The notes under the pieces were generated by a model. That model did no database searches. It was given only the letters and a program-made list of their open reading frames with translations, and was not told the origin of the DNA. This document shows, one piece after another, positions 23,196-35,165 of a stretch of 64,000 nucleotides of DNA (the first letter of the stretch is position 1; every line of letters begins with the position of its first letter). The position numbers were made by a program, and so were the translations under genes. The stretch is from Penium margaritaceum. Taxonomy: Eukaryota > Streptophyta > Zygnematophyceae > Desmidiales > Peniaceae. The stretch covers positions 209,918-273,917 of the forward strand of contig SZWC01001510.1 in assembly GCA_023375785.1 (NCBI GenBank), in the 5' to 3' direction.

Positions 23196-23783
23196 CGGTA
23201 GCTCAAAACTTGTCGGACACATCCAAATTGTCAATCCTTTAGAGTTTCTGGGATCAAATGACTCAGTAAGTGTTGGTCAAGCATGCGCCTTGCTGGAGAG
23301 TTCAATTTTTCTCTTGGTGAGTACTACTTCCCACGCGTGCACGTTATGTAGCTCTTCTAGTGTTGCATTGAGTTGTTGGAGCAGATGGATGCTGAACTTT
23401 TTGAGTATCTACAAATTTTGATATGTCTTATTGATGTAAGAGTGTTGGCCGGTACCTCCCATCATCCTAGGTGCTGTCATGGCAGGCAATGGTGGAAGCA
23501 AGGGATCCGTCACCGAGTTGACCATCGGGGTTGGTGGTGCTGTGTCATTTGTTGCTAAGGTTGTCGTTTGTGCCTGGTTCACCTAGGGAGCATCACCAAC
23601 AGTGTGTTACTCATCCTCCATTGCCAAAGCCTTTGCTGGAAAGTAGTGCTCGTCACCGGGTACACTTGACTTGTTCACTACTGTCATTACGTGGTGTGTA
23701 ATCGTCTGGATGCTGTAGATGAGCTAAAGTCTCGTGCAAGGTTATTTGCCTTTTAGTTAATATGTCGGCTGTCCCTCGATGAA
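23196..23783 (-). pseudogene. Gypsy F gag N-terminal part
   Basis: In minus-strand translation HLLQQLNATLEELHNVHAWE and SFDPRNSKGLTIWM match HHLQQLNVAMEAPRNASAWE and PFDPGNSKRLTLWM in the gag of Gypsy H at 29129-29558. This identifies both as the same chromovirus clade. Several stops interrupt the frame. Confidence 0.7.
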
Positions 23784-23801
23784 CGCTATACTCTGATTCC
23801 A
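23784..23801 (-). other. Gypsy F primer binding site
   Basis: The minus strand reads TGGAATCAGAGTATAGCG two bases after the LTR end. It is a slightly altered version of the TGGTATCAGAGC type complementary to initiator Met tRNA. Confidence 0.75.
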
Positions 23802-23803
23802 AG

Positions 23804-24350
23804 TGTTACACTCAGTAGAAAACAGGTAGTCTGTAGGGATTAGGTCAAGAGCAGAGGACGACTTGAAAATTTGGAATAATTGGATCATTAATGATGAGCA
23901 GCAATTTTATCTTCATGACAAGTGTCAGATATGTCAAACACATACATACGATAGCTCAAAGAAGAGTGAGGCATATCTTGGCTATTGGACATTCAATTCA
24001 ACTAACGAGTGCGACTTCACATCTTGAAGTGGCCGATTTGAGAAAATCTTACAGGAAACTGGGGGTTTTGAAAGTTTTTAGGAATGGTTTCACAATATTC
24101 TAATGCCATTGAAAAGTTGAAGGAACTACATCAAAACTTTGATAGAATTTTTGAAAATTCTGTCATTCTTTTTGGAAAGTGGTTGAATGTGTTAAAGGCT
24201 TTGAGGAAAATAATCAAGAGTTGGAGTAAGTGGCCAAAACACCCTTGGCCCACAGGTGAACAATTCAAAGGTTGATGTATTGTGGAACACAGTTTCAAGG
24301 AAAAAACTACTCACATGATTTACGGACTCTTGTATGTTTAGTTTGTAACA
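23804..24350 (-). repeat. Gypsy F 5' LTR
   Basis: This LTR of 547 bp starts TGTTACAAAC (at 24350) and ends GAGTGTAACA (at 23804). Its start resembles the LTR starts of elements H and I (TGTTACGTACCAGACGTACA). It lies in older LTR-like sequence of the same family (24360-24770), so F probably inserted into an earlier relative. Confidence 0.78.
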
Positions 24351-24359
24351 CAGGATGGT

Positions 24360-24770
24360 GCATGTTGTGAGTCTTGGGTGCTTGGGTCGAACGGCATGAG
24401 CAACGCGGCATCCTAAGTGGTTGGTTTGAGAAACTCCATTGAGAAGTTGGGAGATTATGAGAATATTGAAGCGTTGATTTATTGAAGTCCAATTTCATTG
24501 AGAAGCTCATGGAATCGTATTGAAATGTCAAAATTGCTTGTGATAATCCTATCCATTGTTCGAGAAAGTGGTTGAATAGGTCGAAAACACTGGGAAAAAA
24601 ATAATGGAGGCCAGGGCAAGTGGCCAAAATGACCGTGTTCGACCAATGTAGACATCTTTATGCTGATGCATAAAGATGGCTACATTGGTCGAAGGTGGGG
24701 TACAAGATTAATGAGAAAAAGACCCACTCACACAGTGTAGGCATTCTTGTACACGTTGGACATTACACTT
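24360..24770 (-). repeat. Older Gypsy LTR fragment (G2), interrupted by F
   Basis: Reading leftward from about 24770, ACGTGTACAAGAATGCC leads into a GAGTGGG-like block. TTTTGGCCACTTGCCCTGGC and CAACCACTTTCTCGAA follow; both parallel the F LTR (TTTTGGCCACTTACTCCAAC and CAACCACTTTCCAAAA). It is probably the 3' LTR of the G2 pol fragment. Exact ends are uncertain. Confidence 0.6.
24640..24691. repeat. 24-bp near-perfect palindrome with 4-base loop
   Basis: Arms CGACCAATGTAGACATCTTT... (24640-24663) and its complement (24668-24691) differ at one position and are separated by TGAT. It lies near the start of the G2 LTR fragment. It could fold as a cruciform or RNA hairpin; function is unknown. Confidence 0.85.
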
Positions 24771-24899
24771 TTTTCCCTTTTTGCAATGACATCCTGAAGC
24801 GTTAACAGATGCAGTTCGGTTATGCCTGTAAAAGCAATACATTTGGCAAGAAATGTCTTGGAAGTTATTGTGTGATTCCTAGCTGTTGTGCGCAGCATC

Positions 24900-25830
24900 G
24901 TAGCTGAACCACTTGACCACATACACTAGATCTGACTCCTGTAATGCGTCCTCAATCTGTGCCAGAAACGACAAGTAAAGCAGCCTTCACTATCACTGAT
25001 CATGGTGCATGGCATTCCGTGTAGCCATAAGATCTGATTTAGAAACATCCATGCCCTTTCATCTACGGTGCAGATGGTCGTTGTAGGGATAAAGTGTCAC
25101 ATTCTGGAAAATCTGTCAACCACTAGGAGGATGGCATCATATCCGTCTTGAATGACCGGGAGTTTTAGTAGAAAGTCCATGTAGATGATAACCCATGGCT
25201 TTGTTGGAACATGGAGTGGTTGGAGGAGACCTTGTGGCCTCGTGCGGCTAGATTTTTATTACAGACACTTGTCACAGGTTTTGCATTATGCTACCACGGC
25301 AGTCATCATGTGATCCTACAGGTATTAATTCACTAGCTCTTGTAGTATCTTGTCCTTACCAAAGTATTTTCCAGATCGGTATCGTGGAATTCCTCTGGTA
25401 GCATCATTTGCAACTCTTTGTTTGGTGGTACAACAACCTGGTGAGTGAGTCATCATCCCAAGTAGGGGTCATCGAACCAAAACTTGGTTATGTCATACCC
25501 GCCGAACTCCTCATAACATTGAATCAGGTCACTGCCGCAGAGCATATGCTGGTCTGTTTTTCCAAGTCAGTACTCGATGTTGCAGTTGAATCTTGGCTCA
25601 AGGAACTCCATCCATTGAGTTTTTCAAAAAAAATAGATTTGACTGAGTTTTAATGTATTTGAGTGTGTGGTGGCTGGCAGGGACGATGTATCATGAGAAT
25701 TCTACATAGCATCGCCATGTCTTGGATGCATGCATGACCGCCAACATCTCTTTATTGTGTACTCCGTAGTATATTTCTTGCTTCCATAGTTTATGCGACA
25801 TACCCTAGTGATCTTTACTTTTGATCATGA
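24900..25830 (-). pseudogene. Gypsy G2: RNase H end and integrase core
   Basis: From right to left, the RNase H end shows MLAVMHASKTWRCYVE near 25710-25760 and QWMEFLEPRFNCNIEY near 25580-25625, the latter typical of the Gypsy RWMEFLxxFxFxIEY motif. The integrase follows with CKTCDKCL, SSRTRPQGLLQPLHVPTKPW, MDFLLKLPVIQDGYDAILLV and VDRFSRM near 25110-25290. It continues with AWMFLNQILWLHGMPCTMIS and SEGCFTCRFWH near 24960-25050. The MDF and ISD aspartates are recognisable. Stops occur between blocks. The C-terminal part and chromodomain are absent before the LTR-like sequence at 24770. Confidence 0.83.
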
Positions 25831-26099
25831 ATACTCTAGTCCAAAATGTTTTACGTTTCGCTGAATGTTTAAGGTCTACACAAATTATTTTCATTCAATT
25901 CAAAACCCCGATGTTTGCACTTGTCAAAAAGTTCATTGTTGTTTTTCAACTAAAACGCTACACAATATCTCCGCATGTCCGGTTCATGGACAGGATATGC
26001 GCGGTGGATTGGCGGTGTCAGTACCGTCAGACTAGCCTGACGTGCCAACTCGAGCTACATGTCCTTGAGCTGGTGTGCCAGACCAGTCAATAGCAAGTT
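25831..26099. other. Unassigned sequence between Gypsy relics G2 and G1
   Basis: No domain was recognised on either strand. It may be decayed RT of G2 or LTR of G1. Confidence 0.35.
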
Positions 26100-26593
26100 T
26101 TGTGCAAGGCTGGGAAGGTGGATGGCTACAGGTGGAGTTACACCTGTTCAACATCGAATCTACGGAGCAAGATGGTCATTGAACGAATAATTAAGAACTG
26201 CCCAAGTAGATTTTTTGAACAAAATTCAAGACCACTTAGTTGGCATTTTCAAACTGATCAAAACCAAAGATCATTTGGGTAAGCTACATGGTAAAGGAAA
26301 TTCCTCAACTTGGGATAATTGGGTAGTTTGAACTTAGCCTGAAGTGTACTTCCATAACAAGTAGCAGAACTTTCATTGTCAAGATTTCCAAACGGCTTGC
26401 AAAGAGATCTATCCATACATCATGGGAGTAGTTCAACCTGTCCAAATTTTCCAGAATAAAACACAAGAGGCTGCAACAGATGGCCCAAATGCCCTCGTTC
26501 AAATGACATAAACATCCGAGGGTGGATATGTGGAGCTTAGGGACTTTGTACTTGAAAGAAGGAACCCTCTTTTCCCTTCCTGCAGTTACAACA
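26100..26593 (-). repeat. Gypsy G1 3' LTR (decayed)
   Basis: It follows the G1 chromodomain remnant. On the minus strand it starts TGTTGTAACTGCAGG at 26593 and includes AAGTACAAAGTCCCTAAGC and GGGCATTTGGGCCATCTG. These resemble the GTACA-AGAGTCC and TTTTGGCCACTTG blocks of the F, G2, H and I LTRs. The left edge is approximate. Confidence 0.55.
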
Positions 26594-26599
26594 TCCATG

Positions 26600-27345
26600 C
26601 GTGTTGTGGGGAGTAGATCAATGCCATTTCAAGTAGCCCTTAATCCGTTCATTGACATCTCATACATTTTTGCACGGCTCTTGCTGTTGTGCGATGAGTT
26701 TTATTCCTACCACTTGATGGAATATTCCATCACTTTTGTTCATCCACGACTGTACAATAACATTTTTGACCTCGTACATTGTGTACTCATCTTTTTTCAC
26801 AGATGGTAGCAAAGAAATTTGGCTATCAAGGAAATGTTGTGGCTTGGATCCCTGCAGAATTTGAGTCAGCTAGTGTGGAACATCGCATAGATAGGCATGC
26901 TTTGAGGGAGGCAAAGCTTGGTAACAACAGGCCCATGCATTCCTTCGAACGCAAATGGCCCAAAGAACTTGGGATTCAAATTTTCTGTCATTTCCTTGCG
27001 ACCTAATGTTCACTGAGCTGAGTTGGATGCATTCACTAATGTGGAACTTGGTGGTCCTCCAATGCTTTTCCTTTGCTGGCTTCATCACAACTTGTGTCTT
27101 CGCAAGCGTGCTGCGAGTTTGGTCCTGGATACTTTTCGAATCGTGCTGTTGTTTGTGATTTATTGGTGCATTACATGAAGTCTCCAAACTTGCCAGGATT
27201 GTGGGTTGTTTGCTGTGGATACACTTGAAAGGCGTTTTTCCCGTTGATGCCGAGTTTGAAGAATTTTTCCCAAGCTTTATGGTTGGCAATTTCACCGCCA
27301 TTTCAATACCATGTGGCTCATGCAATATTTGGAGCATTTATAGCA
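26600..27345 (-). pseudogene. Gypsy G1: integrase C-terminal region and chromodomain remnant
   Basis: Minus-strand translation at 26870-27337 gives LQILHEPHGIEMAVKLPTIK, KTPFKCIHSKQPTIL and KTQVVMKPAKEKHW. This aligns with the integrase tail of element I (TLCEPHGTDWAQKLPTSKIT, KTPFEAVSRKLPATP, KTQAVMKRAADRH). A weak chromodomain-like stretch follows at about 26640-26800 in a shifted frame. Chromodomains steer insertion toward particular chromatin in chromoviruses (family knowledge). The upstream part is cut off by the satellite array at 27391. Confidence 0.75.
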
Positions 27346-27389
27346 TATTATTGGTGCACTCAGTCTAGGGATGGGAGATTATCAATCAC

Positions 27390-29045
<1,656 letters not shown>

Positions 29046-29700
29046 CATGAGATCAATCTTCTTTCGATCATCGTTGACCCCAGATTTTGTGAATTAAACC
29101 TCCACACTCGTCACCCACATCCAAAGTGTTAGTCGCTTTGAATTTCCAGGATCAAACGGCTCGCAAGGGGCCGGGCGAATCTTAGGTTTGCTCTAAGTTT
29201 AGGTGTTTCTCTCTGCGAGCACCGCCTCCCATGCACTTGCGTTGCGAGGGGCCTCCATCGCGACGTTGAGTTGTTGGAGGTGATGGTTGTTGATCCCATT
29301 GATAGCAGAGATACGGTTCCCAAGTTCTTCGTTTGTCCGCGCTTGTCGTGCGGTGCCACCTGTCCTCCTTGTTGTCGTCGTAGAGGCTGACCAAACAGGT
29401 GGCTGGTCTACCACCGTTGGATCCGCAACCGGGTCAGTCGTCGGAGCCGTAGGGAGTAATCCAGCTGCCGCATAGCCTGCCAGGCCAATATTCGCTGCCG
29501 CTTTGAGGTTTGCGTGCATAGGCACATTCTCCTCCTCCATCCCCAAATTTGTCGCCAAAGACCCACTCTTCGTTATAAGGTGTGCTCGCTTGCTTCACGT
29601 CGTAGTCACAAAGTCTTTAAAGTCTTTACGTGCAACATGCGTCAACATGTCATACGAGGTAGTCCTCCGCATGGATAAAGTATTCGAATGCCTCTTCAGC
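29046..29700 (-). pseudogene. Gypsy H gag, N-terminal part
   Basis: An open segment of 119 codons (29558-29199) begins MATNLGMEEENVPMHANLKA and includes HHLQQLNVAMEAPRNASAWE, shared with the F gag. Homology continues past a stop to about 29060 (PFDPGNSKRLTLWM). It lies directly downstream of its LTR and primer site, as expected. All sequence further downstream is replaced by the satellite array. Confidence 0.75.
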
Positions 29701-29720
29701 ACCGCTGCGCTCTGATACCA
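29701..29720 (-). other. Gypsy H primer binding site
   Basis: The minus strand reads TGGTATCAGAGCGCAGCGGT, the standard plant initiator-Met-tRNA primer site for LTR elements. It is placed just after the LTR end. Confidence 0.85.
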
Positions 29721-29722
29721 AG

Positions 29723-30275
29723 TTTTATGTCAAACGAAGCATACATGGTGAATAGGTAGAAGTTGGAAAGCAGAACTTATTGAGAAATTAGGACACTTGA
29801 GCAATTCATGGTTAGCAAAAAGTGTAGTTCAATTACTAGTGTCAAAATGATCAAACACATACATACAAGTCTGGATTTACGAATGAGTCACACTTGGATG
29901 AGTCACAGGGATCGTTGGGTCCATCGTCTAAGGACGTGTGTGGAGTCGCGTCGTGAGTGGTTGGATCGAGAAGCTCCTTCGAGGAATCAGGGAGCGTCGA
30001 ACATCGACGGTGAGGATGCGAGATGCATGTTTATGAATTGAGATAATTCTCAGTGAGTCAACCAAAAGGTCCTGATACTTCTATCGTCGATTCTCGAAAG
30101 TGGTTGAAGTTGTTAGAAGGTGCAAGAAGGTTCGTCGGGAGACGAGGGCAGTTGGCTGAATCGTCCTCAACTCTCGGTGAGAGAACCAAGGTTTTGACAC
30201 GCAATGGGCTATTTGTGTAATGAAAGAAATGCCCAGTGGGAACATTAGGGAATCCTGTACGTCTGGTACGGAACA
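29723..30275 (-). repeat. Gypsy H 5' LTR
   Basis: This LTR of about 553 bp starts TGTTCCGTACCAGACGTACA (at 30275). It is the inverted relative of the element I LTR, which starts TGTTACGTACCAGACGTACA. Both share the region GAATTGCTCAAGTGTCC near the end and a TCTGGATTT...GATGCAT block. The end near 29723 has diverged from the usual ACA. Confidence 0.78.
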
Positions 30276-30337
30276 CGTGGTGTGTGAGGTGGGTCGCGGT
30301 GACAACGTTTTGCTCCATTTGTCGATGCCTTGGTGGA
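30276..30337. other. Spacer between Gypsy H and Gypsy I, including a target duplication copy
   Basis: This 62-bp spacer ends with GTGGA (30333-30337). The same GTGGA follows element I at 33502-33506, so it is the left copy of the target site duplication. Confidence 0.75.
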
Positions 30338-30881
30338 TGTTACGTACCAGACGTACACGAGTCCCTCATCTTCTCGAGTGGGCGTTGCTACTACTACGCA
30401 AACAGCCCATCGCCTTGCAAGACCCGTGATATTCACTCTGACAGCCGAGGAAAAATTGGCCAATCGACCCACCCTTAGTGGATATTCTCGAACCTTCTGA
30501 CAGCTTCTACCACTCTCGCGAACCTACGAACAGAAAGTGTTACAACCTTTCGGTCGACTTCTCACCGCGTCACGACAAATCTGGATTTGTAAAGATGCAT
30601 CTCGCATCTTCACCGTCGATTCTCAAAGACCCCCGAATTCTTGGTGGACCTTCTCAAATCCAACCACTCACGACGCAACTCCGCATGCATCGCTCCACTG
30701 TCGACCAACGACCTGACTATGCTTCATTTGTATCTTGACACTTGTCTATGTATGTTCGACCATTTCAACACTTGCCATCAAAGAAACTTACTGGTAATTC
30801 TAAATTGCTCAAGTGTCCCACATTTTAAATTGTGTTTTGCCTCGCACCTTCTACCTGTTCACCATCTACGCTCCGTTCGGC
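30338..30881 (+). repeat. Gypsy I 5' LTR (lacking its last bases)
   Basis: It starts TGTTACGTACCAGACGTACA and matches the 3' LTR up to TTCGGC at about 30881. The final bases (ATAACA in the 3' LTR) and the primer site are missing because a deletion joins the LTR to pol. Confidence 0.85.
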
Positions 30882-30905
30882 TCGTGCGTGGCTCATACAT
30901 CTCGA

Positions 30906-32090
30906 GCCAATGGGAGAAACGGAAGTGGCAGCAACCAACTCATCATCAGCCTCATCAGCCTCATCGGCCTCAACGAAGTTCGCGATGGTACCCAAAGAGT
31001 TTGCACCACTCATCTTGGAGTTTCCAAACGTCTTCCCTGACGAACTCCCAAAACCTTACCTCCTTGGCGAGACATCGACCATTGCATTGAACTAAAGCCA
31101 GGCAGCCAACCTACCGCCCAAGGGGCCTATCGGATGAGAGATCACAAGCCATCCTAGCTGAGAAAGCAATTCAATGAGATGCTTGGTAAGGGGGTTCATT
31201 CGCCCATCCACGTCCCCATACGTCGCACCAGTACTATTCGCAAAGAAGAAAACCGGCGAGATGCAAGTGTGCATGGATTATCAAGTTTTGAACGATATCA
31301 CGAGTAAGAACCGCTTCCCTCGCCCTCGAGCCGACGACCTTTTTGACCAACTCCGAGTGGCTCAAACTCTTGGCAAAGTTGAGTTACGTAGCGGGTATCA
31401 CCAATTGTATGTGGCAGCGGCCAGTATCAAAAAGACGGCTTTCTGAACTTGCTACGGGCACTTCAAGTTCACGATCATGCCGTTTGGACTCACAAATGCC
31501 CCATTGACGTTCATGGCTGCAATGAACAACATCTTTCGGCCGTACCTTGACGATTTTGTCGTAGTGTACCTTGACTACATTCCTATACATACCCTGGAGG
31601 AGCACAATGGAAATCTTCAAAAAGATCTTGAAGTTTTACAAAGAGATAATATTTTCCAAACAACACTCAAACCGCGACTTTGGTCGTCGTTCAATCGAGA
31701 TTTTTAGTCACGTCATCAACAGTGGAAGAATCACCGTGGGTCTGGAAAAGTGACAACAATCATTGATTGGCCGACGCAAACCTAAGTTGAAGAAACTCAA
31801 GTTTTTCTCGAATTCTCCAATGACTACCAAAGATTTGTGTGGGACTACACGCGAGTGTTGGTGCCTCTTCCCGACCTCACTCGAAAAGAAAATGAGTTGC
31901 AGTGGGGAGATAGCGAACAAGAAGCATTCACCGCTCTTTGGAACGCTCTGACCTCGGTGCTAGCCCTACCATTAGCCGATCCAACGGTCGACTTCGTCAT
32001 GGCTACAGATGAATGAGACTAAGCCATTAGTGCGGTCCTTCTACAAGACCATGGAAACAGCGAAGGGAATGACCGGTAATATGAATTCAA
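30906..32090 (+). pseudogene. Gypsy I reverse transcriptase (broken)
   Basis: It begins in the region before RT (KEFAPLILEFPNVFPDELPK, about 30993-31050). RT blocks are GFIRPSTSPYVAPVLFAKKK, VCMDYQVLNDITSKNRFPRP, DDLFDQLRVAQTLGKVELRS, GYHQLYV, IMPFGLTNAPLTFMAAMNN and VVVYLDYIPIHTLEEH. The catalytic YLDD box reads YLDY near 31570, so the second aspartate is lost. Stops occur at 31093, 31444 and 31705. After about 31700 the frame shifts and shows the RT/RNase H boundary (DWPTQT, FLEFSNDYQRFVWDYTRV, EAFTALWNAL). A deletion near 32085 then jumps to the integrase tail. Confidence 0.87.
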
Positions 32091-32860
32091 CTTTCAACGG
32101 TGATTCACCCTCAAACTGACCGTCAAACCGAGCAATCAAATCACATGCTCCAACAATATCTCGTAACACTTTGCGAGCCTCATGGGACGGATTGGGCACA
32201 AAAACTCCCGACCTCCAAAATCACATGTAATTCAATAGTCTCCACCGCAACATGCAAAACTCCATTTGAAGCGGTGTCTCGCAAACTTCCCGCCACACCA
32301 GGTGGACTACAAAGCCGGAGCAACATCCCCGTGGTTGACGTTCAACACCAAGACTTCACCATTGTTTGGGAGAAAACACGGCAATCCCTTGCAAAGACAC
32401 AAGCAGTGATGAAGCGAGCCGCAGATCGGCATTGCAGCAACGACACCAATTGGGACAAAGTCCTCCTCCATTCGACGAACATCAAGCTCTGCGGATCCAA
32501 TTGTTTGAAGCTCAAACCCTGATGGTTTGGGCTGTTTGAGATCGAGCAAATACAAAATCCTCTAGTTGTGGGAATCAAACTCCTCGACACCATGCAAGTT
32601 CATTCAGTGTTCCATGTCAGCAGAATCAAGCACTATAGAGACCCCAAAGAGAGCTTCTGTGGCAAAGATGTCCCTCCTCCACCTCCCGTTCAAGTGGACA
32701 AAGATAAGAAGTATGTCATTGAGGACATGTTCGACCATCGACGACGAGGCAAGATGACAGAGTATCTCGTCAACTGGCACGTCTACGACCCTATGCATAA
32801 CAGCTTGGAACCCTAAGACAATATCCGAGACCTCGATCATCTTATTGACGGCTACTACCG
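32091..32860 (+). pseudogene. Gypsy I integrase C-terminus and chromodomain
   Basis: VIHPQTDRQTEQSNHMLQQY at about 32097-32155 is the family HPQTDGQTE block after the catalytic core. DWAQKLPTSKITCN, KTPFEAVSRKLPATPG and KTQAVMKRAADRH follow. After a frame change near 32520 come VHSVFHVSRIKHYRDP and the chromodomain (KKYVIEDMFDHRRRGKMTEY, LVNWHVY, NSLEP, stop, then NIRDLDHLIDGYYRR). Together with the H and G1 relics this places the group in the chromovirus branch of Ty3/Gypsy. The polypurine tract AAGGGGGGAAG follows at 32907-32917. Confidence 0.87.
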
Positions 32861-32917
32861 CCGTCTCCGGGCCACAACTACACGCGTGGCGGGATGTCGC
32901 GGCTACAAGGGGGGAAG

Positions 32918-33501
32918 TGTTACGTACCAGACGTACACGAGTCCCTCATCTTCTCGAGTGGGCATTTATGTTATTTACGCAAAATGCCCATCGCGTGGCA
33001 AGAACCGCGATATTCACTCCGACGGCCAAGAGAAAACTGGCCCACTACCCCGTCCTCTATGGATATTCTCGAACCTTGTGACAGCTTCGACGACTCTCGC
33101 GAACCTACAAACAGAAGTGTCATGACCTTTCGGTCAACTTCTTGACGCTTCACGATGAATCTGGATTCATGAAGATGCATCTTGCATCTTCTCTGTCGAA
33201 TCTCAAAAGACCTCCGACTTCTCGGCGGACCTTTGCGAATCCTACCACCGAGGATGCGACTCAGCACGCGTCGCTTGACAATCGACCAACAACCCTGACT
33301 ATGCTTCATTCATACCTCGACACTTGTACATGCATGTTCGACCATGTCGACACTGTTCATCAAAGTACACTTACCGGTAAATACAAATTGGTAAGTGTCC
33401 AAAATTTTACATCTATGAATTGCTAACTGTCCCAGATTCTACATCATATTTAGCCTCGCAACTTCTACATGCTCACCATCTTCTCTCTATTCGGCATAAC
33501 A
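32918..33501 (+). repeat. Gypsy I 3' LTR
   Basis: This LTR of 584 bp starts TGTTACGTACCAGACG after the polypurine tract and ends CATAACA. The termini form a TGTTA/TAACA inverted pair. It is followed by the GTGGA duplication. Confidence 0.88.
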
Positions 33502-33506
33502 GTGGA

Positions 33507-33974
33507 GGGTGACGAGCGAGGACCGGTGAGGATGGACTGTCACGTTTGCATAGTGATGCTAAACGCACTGGCCATGATGTCTTGCAACCCCGTTGCAGAT
33601 GTCGACATGCGCAAACCCTTAGAATCATTTTTTTGTGAAAGTTATAGGGGCAACACAGAGATATGTTAAAAAATGGGGGCTCGCTGAAAAACGAAAACAA
33701 ATGGGCCCGGGCTCGAGGTTTGTTTCTGGAATGGACGGCGACGTGAGAACATACCTTAGAATAGGGGTGAATCAGACATGGTTGGACGAGAATTGGGGTG
33801 CTGTGGAGTTCAGCCGGGGTACAGTGTCACTAGCCCCCTCGCGGAACTGTAGAAGAGTGATTACGCTCTAGTGGATGCATGGAGATGTTTGGAAGAAAAC
33901 ATGCATATACCCTGGTTGGGAAACCAAACTGGCCAGACCCCCCTGTGGCTAAGATATGATCCGCATGTTCCCTC
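33507..33974. other. Unassigned sequence between Gypsy I and Copia E
   Basis: No domain was recognised. Short open stretches on both strands have no family signature. Confidence 0.35.
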
Positions 33975-34595
33975 TGAAAAGATGCAAGGAAGCTTCCTAG
34001 CAACACTCCCGTTGACCAAGCGTCAGTGCCTAATCGGACGGTGACGACAGTCACAAGTCGTGCACGCAACGGCAAGAGTTCGGCTAGGGGACACAAGGCA
34101 AAGTGTCTGAATGCTTCAATAGCATTTGCAAAGAGAGATAACAAATGACAGGTCCATGGCCTAAATACCTGCCGCGGCGCATAGCGGCAGTCCAAGAGCT
34201 GTCCTAAATCCAGCCCAAAACCATTGTTTTGGCCATAACTCTGCGCACATATGTCAGAATGCTACGCCGTCTGAACCTAGACGTGCAGGATCACAAGACG
34301 GACGCTACAACTGGTCACATGCATGCATCCATCATCATAAACTGGAGACGCAATGCAAAAACATGCAAATCGGGCTCGTGGCCAGTCCGTCGAAAAGACT
34401 CCTGCAGGCTGAAAAAAAAACAACAGGGAGTCCCGGCAGTGTCCGGGGCTCTGGAACGGTAGTCGCCCAGCTCCAAGCTGGTAGCCCGCCACCCGTTGTC
34501 CCTCCGATGTCCCCACGGTCCGCCTGAGGGATCTGCACGACTATGGACATGGCCGGGTGGTCACAGTAGACTGTACAAGAACGTCACAAATCACA
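33975..34595 (-). repeat. Copia E 3' LTR
   Basis: On the minus strand it starts TGTGATTTGTGACG at 34595 and ends TGCATCTTTTCA at 33975. It matches the 5' LTR at 45599-46231 along its length and the decayed D LTR in blocks. Confidence 0.9.
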
Positions 34596-34607
34596 AATCT
34601 CCCCCAT
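34596..34607 (-). other. Copia E polypurine tract
   Basis: The minus strand reads ATGGGGGAGATT immediately before the LTR start. Plus-strand DNA synthesis of Copia elements is primed from such a tract. Confidence 0.8.
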
Positions 34608-34700
34608 GACCCGATGGTACGCATGTCCATACACGTGCAACACTAGGACAAGTATAATAGTGAGTGTGAAACAAATGAGACACAGACACACATCCCACAC

Positions 34701-35165
34701 TCAACCACCCTCAAGCAGGGGGCGAAGCCCAACAGAACAAATGGCCACTAGGAACTTTCCGCGAGCTAGTGCCTTTGTCAAGAAATCAACACGCTGCATG
34801 TCAGTGCCAACCCACATGACGGAGATCACATGTCGCTCCACCAGATCACACACAAAGTGATGCTCAACCGCAATGTGCTTTGTGTGAGCGTGAAAGATAC
34901 CGGAGTTCTCCGTAATGGCGAGAGCACTCTGGTTGTCGCAACAGAGCACAACGGCGGGTACTGGCTGACCAAGCTCAAGAAACAAGCGCTACAACCATAC
35001 CGCCTCAGCAGCCCCTACGCCCAAAGCAACGTACTCTCCCTCCAATGAGCTACGTGTGATGCAGCCCTGCTTCCCGCTACGCCAAGATAGCACGGTATCA
35101 CCGATCAAGAACATGTAGCCAGTATGGCAACGTCCATCTGAGCTCCAAGCCCAGTCGCTATCAGT
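34701..35165 (-). pseudogene. Copia E RNase H end (after a stop)
   Basis: The open part (34985-34701) contains AVVLCCDNQSALAITENSGI, HAHTKHIAVEHHFVCDLVER and VDFLTKALARGKFLV, the standard end of Copia RNase H. It closes with a RPLLEGG tail. The stretch between 35165 and 34985 holds the start of RNase H with stops and frame changes. It is separated from RT by a stop at 35166-35168. Confidence 0.85.

Larger units (their letters stand above)
18861..24350 (-). mobile_element. Gypsy F, minus-strand relic with 5' LTR
   Basis: Read from 24350 leftward: 5' LTR, primer site, gag (split by ~790 bp of foreign sequence), RT, RNase H and integrase, which is the Ty3/Gypsy order with integrase last. The 3' LTR is missing where it abuts Copia D. 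The LTR ends form an inverted TGTTAC...GTAACA pair. Decay is strong throughout. Confidence 0.78.
30338..33501 (+). mobile_element. Gypsy I, internally deleted chromovirus
   Basis: This 3164-bp element has LTRs at 30338-30881 and 32918-33501. GTGGA lies directly on both sides (30333-30337 and 33502-33506), a 5-bp target duplication. Gag, protease, RNase H and the integrase core are missing. RT, integrase C-terminus and chromodomain remain, broken by stops. It must have been non-autonomous if it moved in this form. The alternative is that the deletions came after insertion. Confidence 0.85.
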
